A stretch of 40,680 nt of DNA from Paraburkholderia nodosa DSM 21604 (GCF_000519185.1 NZ_JAFA01000003.1:1-40680), one strand, 5' to 3'. Shown: positions 7,137 through 15,640, numbered from the stretch's first letter. Made by a program: numbers and translations. The notes: generated by a model from the sequence alone, not told the origin.

Positions 7137-8711
7137 ATGCGTTCACGACTTCGTCAACTGCGTCTGCTGTTTTGTGCACTGCGTTATGGCTTCAGGCTGA
7201 TCTGGCTCGCCGCGCCCGAGCATCACAAGCTGCACTGGTTCCTCACGCTCGCCTCGAACCTGCACGGCGACCCGCGTCTCGCCTCGCGCCTGCATGGTTC
7301 GCTGCCGCGTCTCGCACCGCTCGCCGCGGCCTTCGCGCAAACGCTCGCCACGCGCCCCGAACTCGCGGGCGCGACCTTGCACGACGCGATCGACTCCATC
7401 GAGCATTTCGAAGAACCCCTCGCGGGCGAGACGCTCGACACCACGCTGCGGGCCGCGCTCGGCAAACCGCCCGCAACGGTGTTCACGTGGATCGCCCCCA
7501 AGCCGGCCCACAACGGCTGGTGCGAGCAGACACACATTGCGCGGCTCGCGCTGCCGGTGAACGGCCACCAGACGATCACGCTGCGCGTGCTGCGCGCAAA
7601 ACAGGTCCAGGAAGTCGACGACGACGCCGCGCTGCTGTGCGCCGTGGCCCGCTGGATAGAGCGCTTTTCGCGCGCCGCGCGCAAGCTGCAGCTGCACGCG
7701 CTCGCGCAGGCGCTGCGCGACGATCTGCACCGCCGCTTCGACCTGCGCGCCCAGGCCGCGAACCTGAGCCAGAGCGGCCATCAGCTCGGCGATGACCCGC
7801 GCATCGTCGTGCCCGACGTGATCTGGGACCTCTGCACCCCTCAGACGATCGCGGTGCAGCACATCGACACCGTGCGCGCGACCGATATCGCCGGGCTTGC
7901 CGAGCACCACATCAACGTCACGCAGGTGGCGGCCCATCTGATCGAAGTGGTCACGCGCCAGGCGTTCGAGCACGGGTTCTTCCATGCGGCCCTCGACGCC
8001 AGCCGGGTCGCGGTGAGCGTCGAACCCGAGACGCGCGGCCGCCTCGTGCTCGCGGGCGCCGCGCTGATGACGAGCCTTTCTTCGCCTGAACGCGAATTCT
8101 TCGTGCACGGCGCGACCGCGTTGTTCGAACAGGACTACGGCCGGCTCGCCACACTGCATCACATGGCGGGTCATGTGCCCACGCATGCACGCACCGAACA
8201 GATCGAGGCCGAATTGCGCACGCGCAGCGAAGCGCATTTCGCGAGCGACACCGACGAGCGCAGCGCAGGGGCGCTGTTCCATCATCTGCTGCATTCGGTG
8301 CAGCCGTTCGGGGGTGAAGTCTCGCCGCGCCTCGTGGCCGCGCAGCGCGCATTCGGCCAGGCCGAGCAGCTGGCCCGCTCGATCCATCCGGGCGTCGATG
8401 CGTGGGGCATCGCGCGGCACACGCTCGCCGATATCGCGCGGCAAGATCTCGGCCACCGCGGCTGGATCCGGCGACTCTCGCAGGAGTTACCCCACCTCGC
8501 GCAAATCGCACCGCGCGTGCCGCAGATGGTGTTCCACTTCCTCGAGCACCACGCGAAGGGCGGACTCGGTCCCGCTGCGGGACAAGCCGCGCAGCAGGCC
8601 GCGTTGCTCGACGCCTGGCGCCGCGAGCATCGGCGCACGCGCGCGCTGCTGCTCGCCTGTGCGGTCTGCGGCGGCTTGATTGGTGTGACGGCCGTGTTGT
8701 TTGGAAGCTAG
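7137..8711 (+). CDS. UbiB/ABC1-family protein lacking catalytic residues (pseudokinase)
   Basis: A 524-residue homologue of the UbiB/AarF atypical kinases. The fold can be traced by similarity: AFAQTLATRPEL (65-76) aligns with the KxGQ-STRPDL region, and FDLRAQAANLSQ...VPDVIWDLCTPQTIAVQHIDTV (201-246) with the ExD/EAAN block. FFHAALDAS (281-289) aligns with the HADxHPGN loop. The key residues are gone: KxGQ Lys becomes Ala65, the Ala-rich nucleotide loop is PPATVFTWIA (111-120), the VAIK lysine is Arg150, the ExD Glu is Arg200, the catalytic Asp is Ala285, and DFG is replaced around 305-310. A C-terminal membrane helix (about 500-521) remains, as in UbiB. It is isolated from any ubi genes. 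The ATG at 7137 is preferred over an upstream TTG. Confidence 0.75.
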   Translation: MRSRLRQLRLLFCALRYGFRLIWLAAPEHHKLHWFLTLASNLHGDPRLASRLHGSLPRLAPLAAAFAQTLATRPELAGATLHDAIDSIEHFEEPLAGETLDTTLRAALGKPPATVFTWIAPKPAHNGWCEQTHIARLALPVNGHQTITLRVLRAKQVQEVDDDAALLCAVARWIERFSRAARKLQLHALAQALRDDLHRRFDLRAQAANLSQSGHQLGDDPRIVVPDVIWDLCTPQTIAVQHIDTVRATDIAGLAEHHINVTQVAAHLIEVVTRQAFEHGFFHAALDASRVAVSVEPETRGRLVLAGAALMTSLSSPEREFFVHGATALFEQDYGRLATLHHMAGHVPTHARTEQIEAELRTRSEAHFASDTDERSAGALFHHLLHSVQPFGGEVSPRLVAAQRAFGQAEQLARSIHPGVDAWGIARHTLADIARQDLGHRGWIRRLSQELPHLAQIAPRVPQMVFHFLEHHAKGGLGPAAGQAAQQAALLDAWRREHRRTRALLLACAVCGGLIGVTAVLFGS

Positions 8712-8728
8712 GCGCTGCTAGCGTTTCC
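8703..8728 (+). terminator. Possible hairpin terminator overlapping the UbiB-like stop
   Basis: GGAAGCTAG at 8703-8711 faces CTAGC-GT-TTCC at 8718-8728, giving a nine-base-pair stem with a small bulge; the stop codon lies in the left arm. The T-rich tail is poor, so termination is only a possibility. The 201 bases to the next gene hold nothing else I can name. Confidence 0.3.
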
Positions 8729-8912
8729 AGCTTTGTGATGTCTGCATTAGCTGGCGCAGCACGGGCTAGGCAGTTAGTTGCGTTCGCATCGTCGAGCGGC
8801 GCGCGTCCGGGCCAGTGCAGTCCTGAACAAGACCGCAACCTGCACGTCGCGCGATACTCCGAGCCTTTCGTGTTTTTCCACGCGGCGTCAGCGCGCGCCC
8901 ACTTCGACACCG

Positions 8913-9827
8913 ATGCTCGCCACCCTCGCCCCCACCTTTTTCGTCGTCCTGTGGTCGACGGGTTTCGTCGTCGCGCGCGCCATCGCGCCCTACGCCGATC
9001 CCAACTTGTTCCTGCTGGCGCGCTTCGCAGGCACGGCGGCGCTGTTCACTATCGTCGCGCTGGCGATGCGCGCGCCCTGGCCGCGCGGACGCGAAATCGG
9101 CAAGCATCTCTTCGCCGGCGCGCTCCTGCAGGGCGTCTATCTGGGCGCGGGCTACTGGGCGGTCGCGCAGGGCTTGAGCGCGGGCGTGATGGCGCTCCTC
9201 GGCGCGCTCCAGCCGCTCTTGACGGCCGCCATCGCGGCACGCACGTTCGGCGAGCGCCTGCCGCCGCGGCGCTGGACCGGCATGTCGCTCGGCCTCGCCG
9301 GCGTCGTGCTCGTGCTGAGCCCGAAGTTGTACGCCGCCATGCACGCCGGCGGCGGCGCGATCACGGACGCCGCTGCCGCGACCGCGCACACGCACGCTCA
9401 CGCAAATCCGCTGCTCGTGGTGGTGGTCGCGGTGGTGTCAGTCGGATCGATCACGGCGGGCACGCTTTACCAGAAGACTTCGCTCGCGCAAGCCGACATT
9501 CGCAGCGCGAGCGCCGTGCAGAACCTGGGCGCGGCCATCGTCGCCGCCGTGCTCGCGCTCGTGCTCGGCGAGACGCGCTGGATCTCGACGCCGACCCTGT
9601 GGTTCTCGCTGGCGTGGGGCATTGCGATGCTCTCGGGCGCGGGCGTGACGCTGCTCGTGTGGATGGTGCGCCACGGCGACGCCGCCCGCGCCACGGCGCT
9701 GCTCTTTCTCGCGCCGCCGCTCGCGGCGCTCGAAAGCTGGCTGCTGTTCGGCGAAACACTCACGCCCGTGCAGATGGCAGGCTTCGGCGTCGCGCTCGCG
9801 GGCGTGCTGCTCGCGCGGCGCGCGTAG
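8913..9827 (+). CDS. EamA (DMT superfamily) inner-membrane transporter
   Basis: A 304-residue membrane protein with about ten hydrophobic segments and two EamA repeats (LWSTGFVVARAIAPYADPNLFLLARF...; SITAGTLYQKTSLAQADIRSASAVQN...). Members export amino acids, nucleobases or other small metabolites; the substrate cannot be read here. A loop between the repeats holds AHTHAHA, a small His cluster. The chosen ATG is the first that gives a normal EamA start; the frame remains open upstream to 8778. No clear ribosome binding site precedes it. Confidence 0.8.
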   Translation: MLATLAPTFFVVLWSTGFVVARAIAPYADPNLFLLARFAGTAALFTIVALAMRAPWPRGREIGKHLFAGALLQGVYLGAGYWAVAQGLSAGVMALLGALQPLLTAAIAARTFGERLPPRRWTGMSLGLAGVVLVLSPKLYAAMHAGGGAITDAAAATAHTHAHANPLLVVVVAVVSVGSITAGTLYQKTSLAQADIRSASAVQNLGAAIVAAVLALVLGETRWISTPTLWFSLAWGIAMLSGAGVTLLVWMVRHGDAARATALLFLAPPLAALESWLLFGETLTPVQMAGFGVALAGVLLARRA

Positions 9828-9868
9828 CGCCTGCGCACGCGCCTGCGCGCCCTCGCCGGATCGCGCGC

Positions 9869-11149
9869 TCAGTCGGCGGTGTCGGCGCCGGCCGGCACCT
9901 TCGCGCGCGCCTTCCCGCCGGGTGCGGGCGACCACGCCGGGCGCGTCTTGCGCTCCGAATCGACCACGACGACAAAGCGGCCCGCCCACGGCGTGATCTC
10001 GCGGTCCGAGTGGAGGACCCAGAGCGACTTGCCCTCGTCGACCAGCGCCTGGTATTCGGCGTCGATGATGCCGTAGTGGTCGATGAACGCGTTGAGCGTC
10101 GCGGGAATCCGCACGCAGCCCTTCGAGTGGCGGATGCCAAGCAGCGGCTCGAGGCGGTCAGGGTCGGTGGCATGCATCTGGAAGCGCATCTGCGAATAGC
10201 CGCCCTTGCCCCAGCCGCGCTCGCCGTCCACCCAGCCGAAGTCGTAGATGCGCATGTCGCGCCGGCCATAGCCGCGGATGTTGTTCTGGTTCATGGTGCC
10301 TTCCGCGCGGAAGTCCATGTTCAGCGGCGTGTGCTCGAACACGCCGAGCGGCGTGAGGAAGTGGTCGAACTCGCCGGGGCGTCCGGTCGCGACCGGCGAC
10401 GCGCCAATCATGAGCCACGGCTCGTCGGGCATGGCCCGGAAGTAGATGAAGAGCGCCTGCACATTCGCGCTGCGATCGACGAGGATAACGAACTCGCCCG
10501 CCAGCGCGCCGAGGTTCTTCTCTTCGAGCGCAGCCTGCAAGCGCTGACCGTACGCGCGCTGCTCGGCCAGCGGCACATGCAGGCGCCGGTTGACGTTGCG
10601 CGCGAAGCGCTTGCGCATTTCGAGTGCGCCGCGGGTTTCCTCGACGGCCTCCTCCGGCGTGAGCATCCGGTGAATGGGCAGCACGAGCGCGGGAGGCGCG
10701 GAGGCGGCCAACGCGGCCGAGGCCGCGGAAGCCGGCTGCGCCGACGAAGCTGCAGACGCACTCGAAGCGCTCGAAGCCGCCGAAGCAGGCGCGGGCACAG
10801 AAGCAGCGGAAGCCGCCGAAGCCGCTTTGGCAAACGGCCGAGCCGCCGATGCACCCGAAGCAGCCGAAGCAGCCGATGGGCCCGACGCGGCCGGCTTCGA
10901 CGCCGCCTGCACCGGCGCGCTGCGCACGGCGCCCGAGGCAACGTGCGCGCCGGAAGCCGTCGCGGCGTCGGAGGCGTAAGCGGCGCTTGCCGCCCACGAA
11001 GCGTAAAACCAGCTGCAAAGTGCGGCGACTATTGCGCGGCGCGCCGGCGCGCCCGACCACCGCGCTCTATGATGGGGAAGTTTCGGGGCGTCGCCCCGGA
11101 CGCCACCGCGTACGCGAGCGCCCATGCGCCGCGAAAAATTGTCGTTCAT
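9869..11149 (-). CDS. L,D-transpeptidase (YkuD) family protein with Ala/Ser-rich linker
   Basis: A 426-residue exported protein. A basic N-terminus and hydrophobic segment (residues 38-60) act as signal peptide or membrane anchor. Residues 62-155 are a low-complexity Ala/Ser/Pro linker, and the YkuD domain lies in the C-terminal half. The catalytic pattern is present: His326, then 15 residues, then Ser342-Lys-Gly-Cys345-Val-Arg, matching H-x(14-17)-[ST]-x-G-C. YkuD enzymes make 3-3 peptidoglycan cross-links or attach lipoproteins. The linker would let a membrane-tethered domain reach the wall. The ATG at 11149 is the most likely start; an upstream frame reaches 11254. It stands alone, convergent with the EamA gene. 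Confidence 0.85.
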   Translation of the reverse strand: MNDNFSRRMGARVRGGVRGDAPKLPHHRARWSGAPARRAIVAALCSWFYASWAASAAYASDAATASGAHVASGAVRSAPVQAASKPAASGPSAASAASGASAARPFAKAASAASAASVPAPASAASSASSASAASSAQPASAASAALAASAPPALVLPIHRMLTPEEAVEETRGALEMRKRFARNVNRRLHVPLAEQRAYGQRLQAALEEKNLGALAGEFVILVDRSANVQALFIYFRAMPDEPWLMIGASPVATGRPGEFDHFLTPLGVFEHTPLNMDFRAEGTMNQNNIRGYGRRDMRIYDFGWVDGERGWGKGGYSQMRFQMHATDPDRLEPLLGIRHSKGCVRIPATLNAFIDHYGIIDAEYQALVDEGKSLWVLHSDREITPWAGRFVVVVDSERKTRPAWSPAPGGKARAKVPAGADTAD

Positions 11150-11304
11150 CGTGAGTCCGGCCGATTGTGCGTCTTGTCTGAAGTCGGATACGTCGGGCGC
11201 CGTCCGTGCGGCGTCGCTGACAGCGCCACGACCACCCGACATTAGACCAGACAACGCAGACTGCGCGCATATGTCGCGTGCGCAGCCAGATTGAGGAACC
11301 GCCC

Positions 11305-12183
11305 ATGTCCATCCGATCGGACGCCAACCCCGAAGCCGACCGCCTCGCCCGCCAGCGACGCATCATCGTCGAGCTGAATGTCGCCGGACGCTTTGACGCA
11401 CAAGCCGAAATCGAGCAGCGAGTGCGCTTTCTCGGGCAGCGCCTCCAGGCGAGCGGGCTGCAGACGCTCGTGCTGGGCATCAGCGGCGGCATCGACTCCG
11501 CAACGGCCGGGCGCCTCGCGCAGCTGAGCGTGGAAAGCCTGCGCGCGCAGGGGCAGACGTCGGCACGTTTCGTCGCGATGCGTCTGCCCTATGGCACCCA
11601 GCGCGACGAAGCGGACGCCGCCGCCGCGCTCGCCTTTATCGCCGCGGACGAAATCCTGACCGTCGACATGCGCCCCGCCGCCGACGCGATGCTCGCCTCG
11701 CTCACGGCGAGCGGCCTCGCCTTCGCCGACGAGAGCGCGCAGGACATGGTTCACGGCAACATCAAGGCGCGCGAGCGGATGATCGCGCAGTACGCGGTGG
11801 CCGGTGCGCGAGCGGGACTGGTGATCGGCACGGATCACGCGGCGGAATCGCTAATGGGCTTTTTCACGAAGTTCGGCGACGGCGGCGCCGACGTACTGCC
11901 GCTCGCGGGCCTGAACAAGCGGCGCGTGCGCGCGCTGGCGCGGGCGCTGGGCGCTCCGGCCACGCTGGTGGAGAAAACGCCCACTGCGGATCTGGAAACG
12001 TTGCGCCCGCTGCATCCTGACGAAGACGCCTACGGGATCGGCTATGACGAGATCGACGACTTTCTGGAAGGCAAACCGGTGAGCGAACGCGCGTACGAGA
12101 CGATCTTTCGCTTTTACGAGTCGACGCGCCACAAGCGGGCGCTGCCCTATACACCGTACGACACCGCCGACGACGGCCGCTGA
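11305..12183 (+). CDS. nadE: Ammonia-dependent NAD(+) synthetase
   Basis: A 292-residue enzyme that amidates nicotinic acid adenine dinucleotide to NAD, the last step of NAD synthesis. The ATP-pyrophosphatase P-loop SGGIDSA is at 60-66. Further family blocks follow: [60 protein letters not shown] and EKTPTADL. There is no glutaminase domain, so this is the short E. coli type. GAGGAA lies about seven bases before the ATG. It is divergent from the YkuD gene and not in an evident operon. Confidence 0.95.
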   Translation: MSIRSDANPEADRLARQRRIIVELNVAGRFDAQAEIEQRVRFLGQRLQASGLQTLVLGISGGIDSATAGRLAQLSVESLRAQGQTSARFVAMRLPYGTQRDEADAAAALAFIAADEILTVDMRPAADAMLASLTASGLAFADESAQDMVHGNIKARERMIAQYAVAGARAGLVIGTDHAAESLMGFFTKFGDGGADVLPLAGLNKRRVRALARALGAPATLVEKTPTADLETLRPLHPDEDAYGIGYDEIDDFLEGKPVSERAYETIFRFYESTRHKRALPYTPYDTADDGR

Positions 12184-12200
12184 AACGCGGCGCGAACGGC

Positions 12201-12470
12201 TCAGCTGCGTTGCGGCGGCTCCTCGTCGTCGAACGGCGGCGCGCTCACCCTCAGCGCGACGCCCGCGAGGCGGCGGGACTGAAGTTCGCGCGCCACGGCG
12301 TCGGCCACGTAAGGCACTTCGGAATCGAGTTCGAGGTCCGCGTGCGCGTTGGGCGTGCCTGCGTCATAAACGGTGATGCCCTTGGCGTACTTGCCGAGTT
12401 CGCGCTCGAAAAAGCTGCGCACATCCTGCTCGCTGCAGGTTTCAGGAACATTCCAGACGGTCAGGTGCAT
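12201..12470 (-). CDS. Small RRM-like conserved protein
   Basis: An 89-residue protein whose start (MHLTVWNVPETCSEQDVRSFFERELGKYAKGITVYD) has the beta-alpha-beta pattern of an RNA-recognition motif, with LTVWNVP in the place of RNP2. A second strand pair (AHADLELDSEVPYVADAVARELQSRRLAGVALRVS) follows. The aromatic RNP1 residues are not obvious, so RNA binding is uncertain; it may be a protein-interaction variant. Convergent with nadE and just downstream of a 45-codon ORF on the same strand. Confidence 0.6.
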   Translation of the reverse strand: MHLTVWNVPETCSEQDVRSFFERELGKYAKGITVYDAGTPNAHADLELDSEVPYVADAVARELQSRRLAGVALRVSAPPFDDEEPPQRS

Positions 12471-12512
12471 GACAGCCTACCTCGCGGGGTATTCGGAGTC
12501 GACGTGCAGCGC

Positions 12513-12650
12513 TCAGCGGAACCGACGGGGTTGCGTCGCGCGTACGCGTACGCGCACGGGCTGCAGGCTCGCGCGAGCGCGGGTACGGGTCCACGCCACC
12601 TGGCCGAGCACGGCAGCGACGCCAAGTAACAAAAGACTGGACGTGAGCAT
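12513..12650 (-). CDS. 45-residue single-span membrane peptide
   Basis: A short frame with one hydrophobic segment (LTSSLLLLGVAAVLGQVAW) and a strongly basic tail of eight or more arginines. AAGGGAG lies eight bases before the ATG at 12650, a better site than many larger genes here have, which is the main reason to accept it. It is 42 bases upstream of the RRM-like gene on the same strand. The topology (cytoplasmic Arg-rich tail after one helix) fits an inner-membrane small protein. No known family recognised. Confidence 0.45.
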   Translation of the reverse strand: MLTSSLLLLGVAAVLGQVAWTRTRARASLQPVRVRVRATQPRRFR

Positions 12651-12724
12651 TATTGTGACTCCCTTGTGTTGATGAATGTCAGCATAGTCGCATTTGCTGA
12701 GCGGTGCGCTGCGGCATATTGTCT

Positions 12725-12752
12725 GGCGGCAGACGGCTAACCGATTGCCGCC
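12725..12752. repeat. Seven-base inverted repeat downstream of the HNH-like gene
   Basis: GGCGGCA (12725-12731) and TGCCGCC (12746-12752) are perfect reverse complements around a 14-base loop. It lies after the HNH-like gene (minus strand) and before the 45-codon ORF. No T-run follows on either strand, so any role as a terminator is weak. Confidence 0.3.
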
Positions 12753-12830
12753 TGATTGCCTGCTGCGCATGTGTGATCCGGTCCGCAATCAGCGTGCCCG
12801 AGGGAGGAAAGGTGCGCGCGAAACGGCGCT

Positions 12831-13427
12831 TCAGGACCCGTCGTCGCGGCTTGCCGAGGTTGTCTCGTCGGCCGACCCGCCGCAGTCCATGCGGGTGAGG
12901 CGATCGTACTGGTGCACCCAGTTGCCGGAGATCGCGGCCTGCGCCTGGGTTAGCGTCATGCGCCCCGCGCACACGCAGCGCTTCAGGCGCACCGTGAGCA
13001 GCGACTTGCGGCGCTCGCCCGCGTGGCCGCCCCAGGGAATGAGATCGAAGTTGGCCGTGGCGTCCGGCGACCCGCCGAGGACGATCGGCACGTGCCGGTC
13101 GAGCGCGTAGCCCACACCGTCGTCGGCGTCGATGCCGCGCGCCGCGAGCATGCGGTCCTTCAGCGCCATGGTCTCGTCGAACGGCGGCGCCACGGTATCG
13201 GCGTAGCCCGGACGGCAGATCGTGTCCGTCACCGACTCCTGCGTGACGCGGGTATCGAGCAGCCGTGGATCTTGCGCGAATGCGGCCGGCGCCGCGCTGC
13301 CCGTCGCGAGCGCCAGCAGCGAAACGCGCAACACTCGCGCGCGCCACCGCGGCGCGCCAGTGCGACAAACAATGCCTTCTGCCATGCGGCGCGCGATGCG
13401 GCGTATTGCTGCCTTTTCTGCGTTCAT
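12831..13427 (-). CDS. Secreted HNH-nuclease-like protein
   Basis: A 198-residue protein with an N-terminal signal peptide (hydrophobic stretch 32-50, cleavage near AFA-QD). The mature region resembles small secreted proteins that carry a degenerate HNH fold: VTDTICRPGYADTVAPP, then ALDRHVPIVLGGSPDATANFDLIPW. In the usual version of this family the block reads DH-x-P-x-LGG...N, which suggests a metal-bound His. Here Asp110, His112, Leu117-Gly-Gly and Asn126 occupy those places. Four cysteines follow (Cys71, and CVC plus DCGG near the end), which could form disulfides. Function unknown; nuclease activity is inference. The ATG at 13427 is a guess among several. Confidence 0.6.
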   Translation of the reverse strand: MNAEKAAIRRIARRMAEGIVCRTGAPRWRARVLRVSLLALATGSAAPAAFAQDPRLLDTRVTQESVTDTICRPGYADTVAPPFDETMALKDRMLAARGIDADDGVGYALDRHVPIVLGGSPDATANFDLIPWGGHAGERRKSLLTVRLKRCVCAGRMTLTQAQAAISGNWVHQYDRLTRMDCGGSADETTSASRDDGS

Positions 13428-13509
13428 GGTTGAGCGCATCGTGCTGCACGATGCGGAATGGATGGTTGGTGCCGGGCTATTAAACCACAATCAAATATTG
13501 TCAGGGCAA

Positions 13510-13549
13510 TTGCGCACATCGGCCTGCAGGCATGCTGTTGCGCACATCG
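13510..13549 (+). repeat. 12-base direct repeat upstream of the HNH-like gene
   Basis: TTGCGCACATCG occurs at 13510-13521 and again exactly at 13538-13549, a 28-base period. It lies in the 352-base noncoding stretch between the HNH-like gene (minus) and the DUF1993 gene (plus). It could be a tandem protein-binding site or a short duplication. Confidence 0.5.
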
Positions 13550-13779
13550 CGCGCCGGCCCGCACTGCCTCGCCGCAAGCGCTCCCAACCCTCAAGGTTTC
13601 ACAAGGAATTTTTGATTTGTAATCCCAGGTAATTCATGCGCCCGGCGAAACACCCGGCCGTCGCGCCGATGCTGGCCGTTTGGCCGATGGCAGCACGCGA
13701 CGCGATAGCGCATAATGGGCCGCCCGGTCAGCTCCAGAGCGGAGCGCATCGCGCGCATTCGAAGAAACGAGGAAACCCC

Positions 13780-14286
13780 ATGTCCATTTCCATGTATCAA
13801 GCATCGGTGCCCGTGCTCGTGCGCGGCCTCACCAATCTGCAAAACATCATCGGCAAGGCGCAGGCGCACGCGGCGGAAAAGCAGATCGACCCCACCGCGC
13901 TGACGGGCGCGCGGCTCTTCCCCGACATGCTGCCGCTCCTGCGTCAGATCCACATCGCCACCGACACCGCAAAGGGCTGCGCCGCGCGCCTCGCCGGTGT
14001 GGAGGCGCCGAAATTCGAGGACGTCGAGGTCACCTTCGACGAACTGCATGCCCGTATCCAGAAGACCATCGACTATCTGAACGGGTTCAAGCCGGAGCAG
14101 ATCGACGGCACGGAAGCGCGCAGCATTACGCTCAAGATGCGCAGCGGCCCGATCGAGTTCACGGGCCAGAGCTATCTGCTGGGCTTCGTGCTGCCCAACT
14201 TCTTCTTCCATGTCACCACGGCCTACGACATCCTGCGTCACAACGGCGTGGAGCTGGGCAAGCTCGACTATCTTGGCGGGCGCTAA
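13780..14286 (+). CDS. DUF1993 family protein
   Basis: A 168-residue cytoplasmic, mostly helical protein. Its pattern (MSISMYQASVPVLVRGLTNLQNIIGKAQAHA ... LFPDMLPLLRQIHIATDTAKGCAARLAGVE ... PNFFFHVTTAYDILRHNGVELGKLDYLG) matches DUF1993, a DinB-like four-helix family of unknown function. His residues in RQIHIATD and FFFHVTTAYDILRHNG could hold a metal as in DinB proteins, but that is inference. GAGGA lies six bases before the ATG at 13780. No functional neighbour is evident. Confidence 0.8.
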   Translation: MSISMYQASVPVLVRGLTNLQNIIGKAQAHAAEKQIDPTALTGARLFPDMLPLLRQIHIATDTAKGCAARLAGVEAPKFEDVEVTFDELHARIQKTIDYLNGFKPEQIDGTEARSITLKMRSGPIEFTGQSYLLGFVLPNFFFHVTTAYDILRHNGVELGKLDYLGGR

Positions 14287-14310
14287 CGCGAGCCGCTAAA
14301 CGCAAGCAAT

Positions 14311-14343
14311 AAAAAAGCGTGCGGCGCCTTGCGCGCCGCGCGC
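14311..14343 (-). terminator. Intrinsic terminator of the lysE-type gene
   Basis: On the minus strand 14343-14333 and 14327-14317 form an 11-base GC stem (one G-U pair) with a short loop, followed directly by six T (14316-14311). It lies 31 bases after the LysE-family stop. Confidence 0.75.
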
Positions 14344-14374
14344 CTTCTCGCAACGGTCGTTCCCGGCAGCGGCG

Positions 14375-15001
14375 TCAATCGAGCGAGAGCCGCAGCGCGA
14401 AGCCGATCAACGCGGACGAAAACGCCCATTTCTGGACCGTCTGCGCCAGCGGATGGCCGCGCAACCACACGGCGATGCGCGCGGCGCCCAGCACGTAGAT
14501 CACGTCGAAGAGCGCGCATACGGCAACCAGCAGCACGCCCAGCACCGACACCTGCAGCCAGACCGAGCCCACCTCGGGCCGGATGAACTGCGGCAGCAGC
14601 ACCGAGCAGAACAGCAGCGCCTTCGGGTTCAGCAGGTTCGTGAGCAGGCCCTTGGCGAAATCGGCGCGAAGCGGCCGCGCCACCGCCACGCCCTCCTGCT
14701 CGGGCATCGCGAACGCCGGTGCGCGGAAGATCTGCACGGCGATCCACGTGAGATACGCCGCCCCCACGTAGCGCACGACCTCATAAAGCCACGGCGCGTT
14801 GTGCAGCAAGGCCGCGAGACCGCAGGCCGAAAGCGTCACGTGGGTCGCGCGCGCGAGTCCCAGGCCACAGGCCGCCGCGAAGCCGCTGCGCGTGCCGCGG
14901 TTCATGCTGGTCTGCATCACGAGCGCCATGTCGGCGCCGGGCAGCGCGCAGACGATAATCAGGGCGACAATGAACATCAACAGCAGGTGGGCGGAAATCA
15001 T
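14375..15001 (-). CDS. LysE/RhtB-family amino-acid exporter
   Basis: A 208-residue inner-membrane protein with about six helices and the family signatures: PGADMALVMQTSMNRGTRSGFAAACGLGLA near the N-terminus and FAKGLLTNLLNPKALLFCSVLLPQFI in the middle. These proteins export amino acids or homoserine lactones. GAGG lies five bases before the ATG at 15001; the frame continues to 15067 without a site. It is divergent from an Lrp-family gene, the usual arrangement for an exporter under amino-acid-responsive control. Confidence 0.88.
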   Translation of the reverse strand: MISAHLLLMFIVALIIVCALPGADMALVMQTSMNRGTRSGFAAACGLGLARATHVTLSACGLAALLHNAPWLYEVVRYVGAAYLTWIAVQIFRAPAFAMPEQEGVAVARPLRADFAKGLLTNLLNPKALLFCSVLLPQFIRPEVGSVWLQVSVLGVLLVAVCALFDVIYVLGAARIAVWLRGHPLAQTVQKWAFSSALIGFALRLSLD

Positions 15002-15137
15002 GTTGGCCTCGCGTGAAAGAGGCTCTATCTTGCCGCTACACGCAGAGCGATTTATGGCGATTTTCATACCACTTTAGCCAGAGATTGGCGGAATGCGCTA
15101 AGATTCCCGAATCCGCACCAGAACTCCCCTAACCGCC

Positions 15138-15602
15138 ATGAGCGACCTCGACAAACTCGACCGGGCGATACTCGGCGCGCTGCAAACCGACGGGCGCATG
15201 CCGAACGCACGGCTCGCCGAAACGGTGGGCCTGAGCGAAACGCCGTGCGCGCGGCGCCTCAAGCGCCTCGAACAGGACGGCTATATCGAGCGTTACCGGG
15301 CCGTGCTCTCGCGCCGCGCGCTCGGCTATGGCGTGGTGGGATTCGTCTCGGTGCGCTTCGCCGTGCACGACCGCGCGCTGGCCGACCGCTTCGAGCGCGA
15401 GGTGCTGGCGATCGAGCGCATTCTGTCGTGCCACAACGTATCCGGCACGGCCGACTATATTTTGCAGGTGGTAGCCCGCGATCTCGACGACTACGGCACC
15501 TTCATGCGCGACCACTTGCGCAGCTTGCCCGGTGTCACCTCGGTCGAATCGGCGCTGTCGCTGCGCGAAGTGAAAGCCGAGGGCGGACTGCCCCTGCCCT
15601 GA
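15138..15602 (+). CDS. Lrp/AsnC-family transcriptional regulator
   Basis: A 154-residue regulator with an N-terminal AsnC helix-turn-helix (LDKLDRAILGALQTDGRMPNARLAETVGLSETPCARRLKRLEQDGYIERY). A C-terminal RAM ligand-binding domain follows (VLAIERILSCHNVSGTADYILQVVARDLDDYGTFMRDHLRSLPGVTSVESALSLREVK). It is divergent from the LysE exporter across 136 bases, so it probably activates that gene in response to an amino acid. Confidence 0.9.
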   Translation: MSDLDKLDRAILGALQTDGRMPNARLAETVGLSETPCARRLKRLEQDGYIERYRAVLSRRALGYGVVGFVSVRFAVHDRALADRFEREVLAIERILSCHNVSGTADYILQVVARDLDDYGTFMRDHLRSLPGVTSVESALSLREVKAEGGLPLP

Positions 15603-15640
15603 ACGCACCCAACCCCATTCACGTAAGAACGGAGTTTTCG

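Noticed and set aside
9350..9412. His cluster (AHTHAHA) in the EamA protein as a metal-sensing loop
   Set aside because: Only three His in a short loop of an otherwise ordinary exporter; no metal genes are nearby.
8402..11245. Very long plus-strand open frame of 947 codons
   Set aside because: It runs across the UbiB-like, EamA and YkuD genes in another frame. The protein is Arg/Ala-rich without any family motif, as expected for a shadow in GC-rich DNA.
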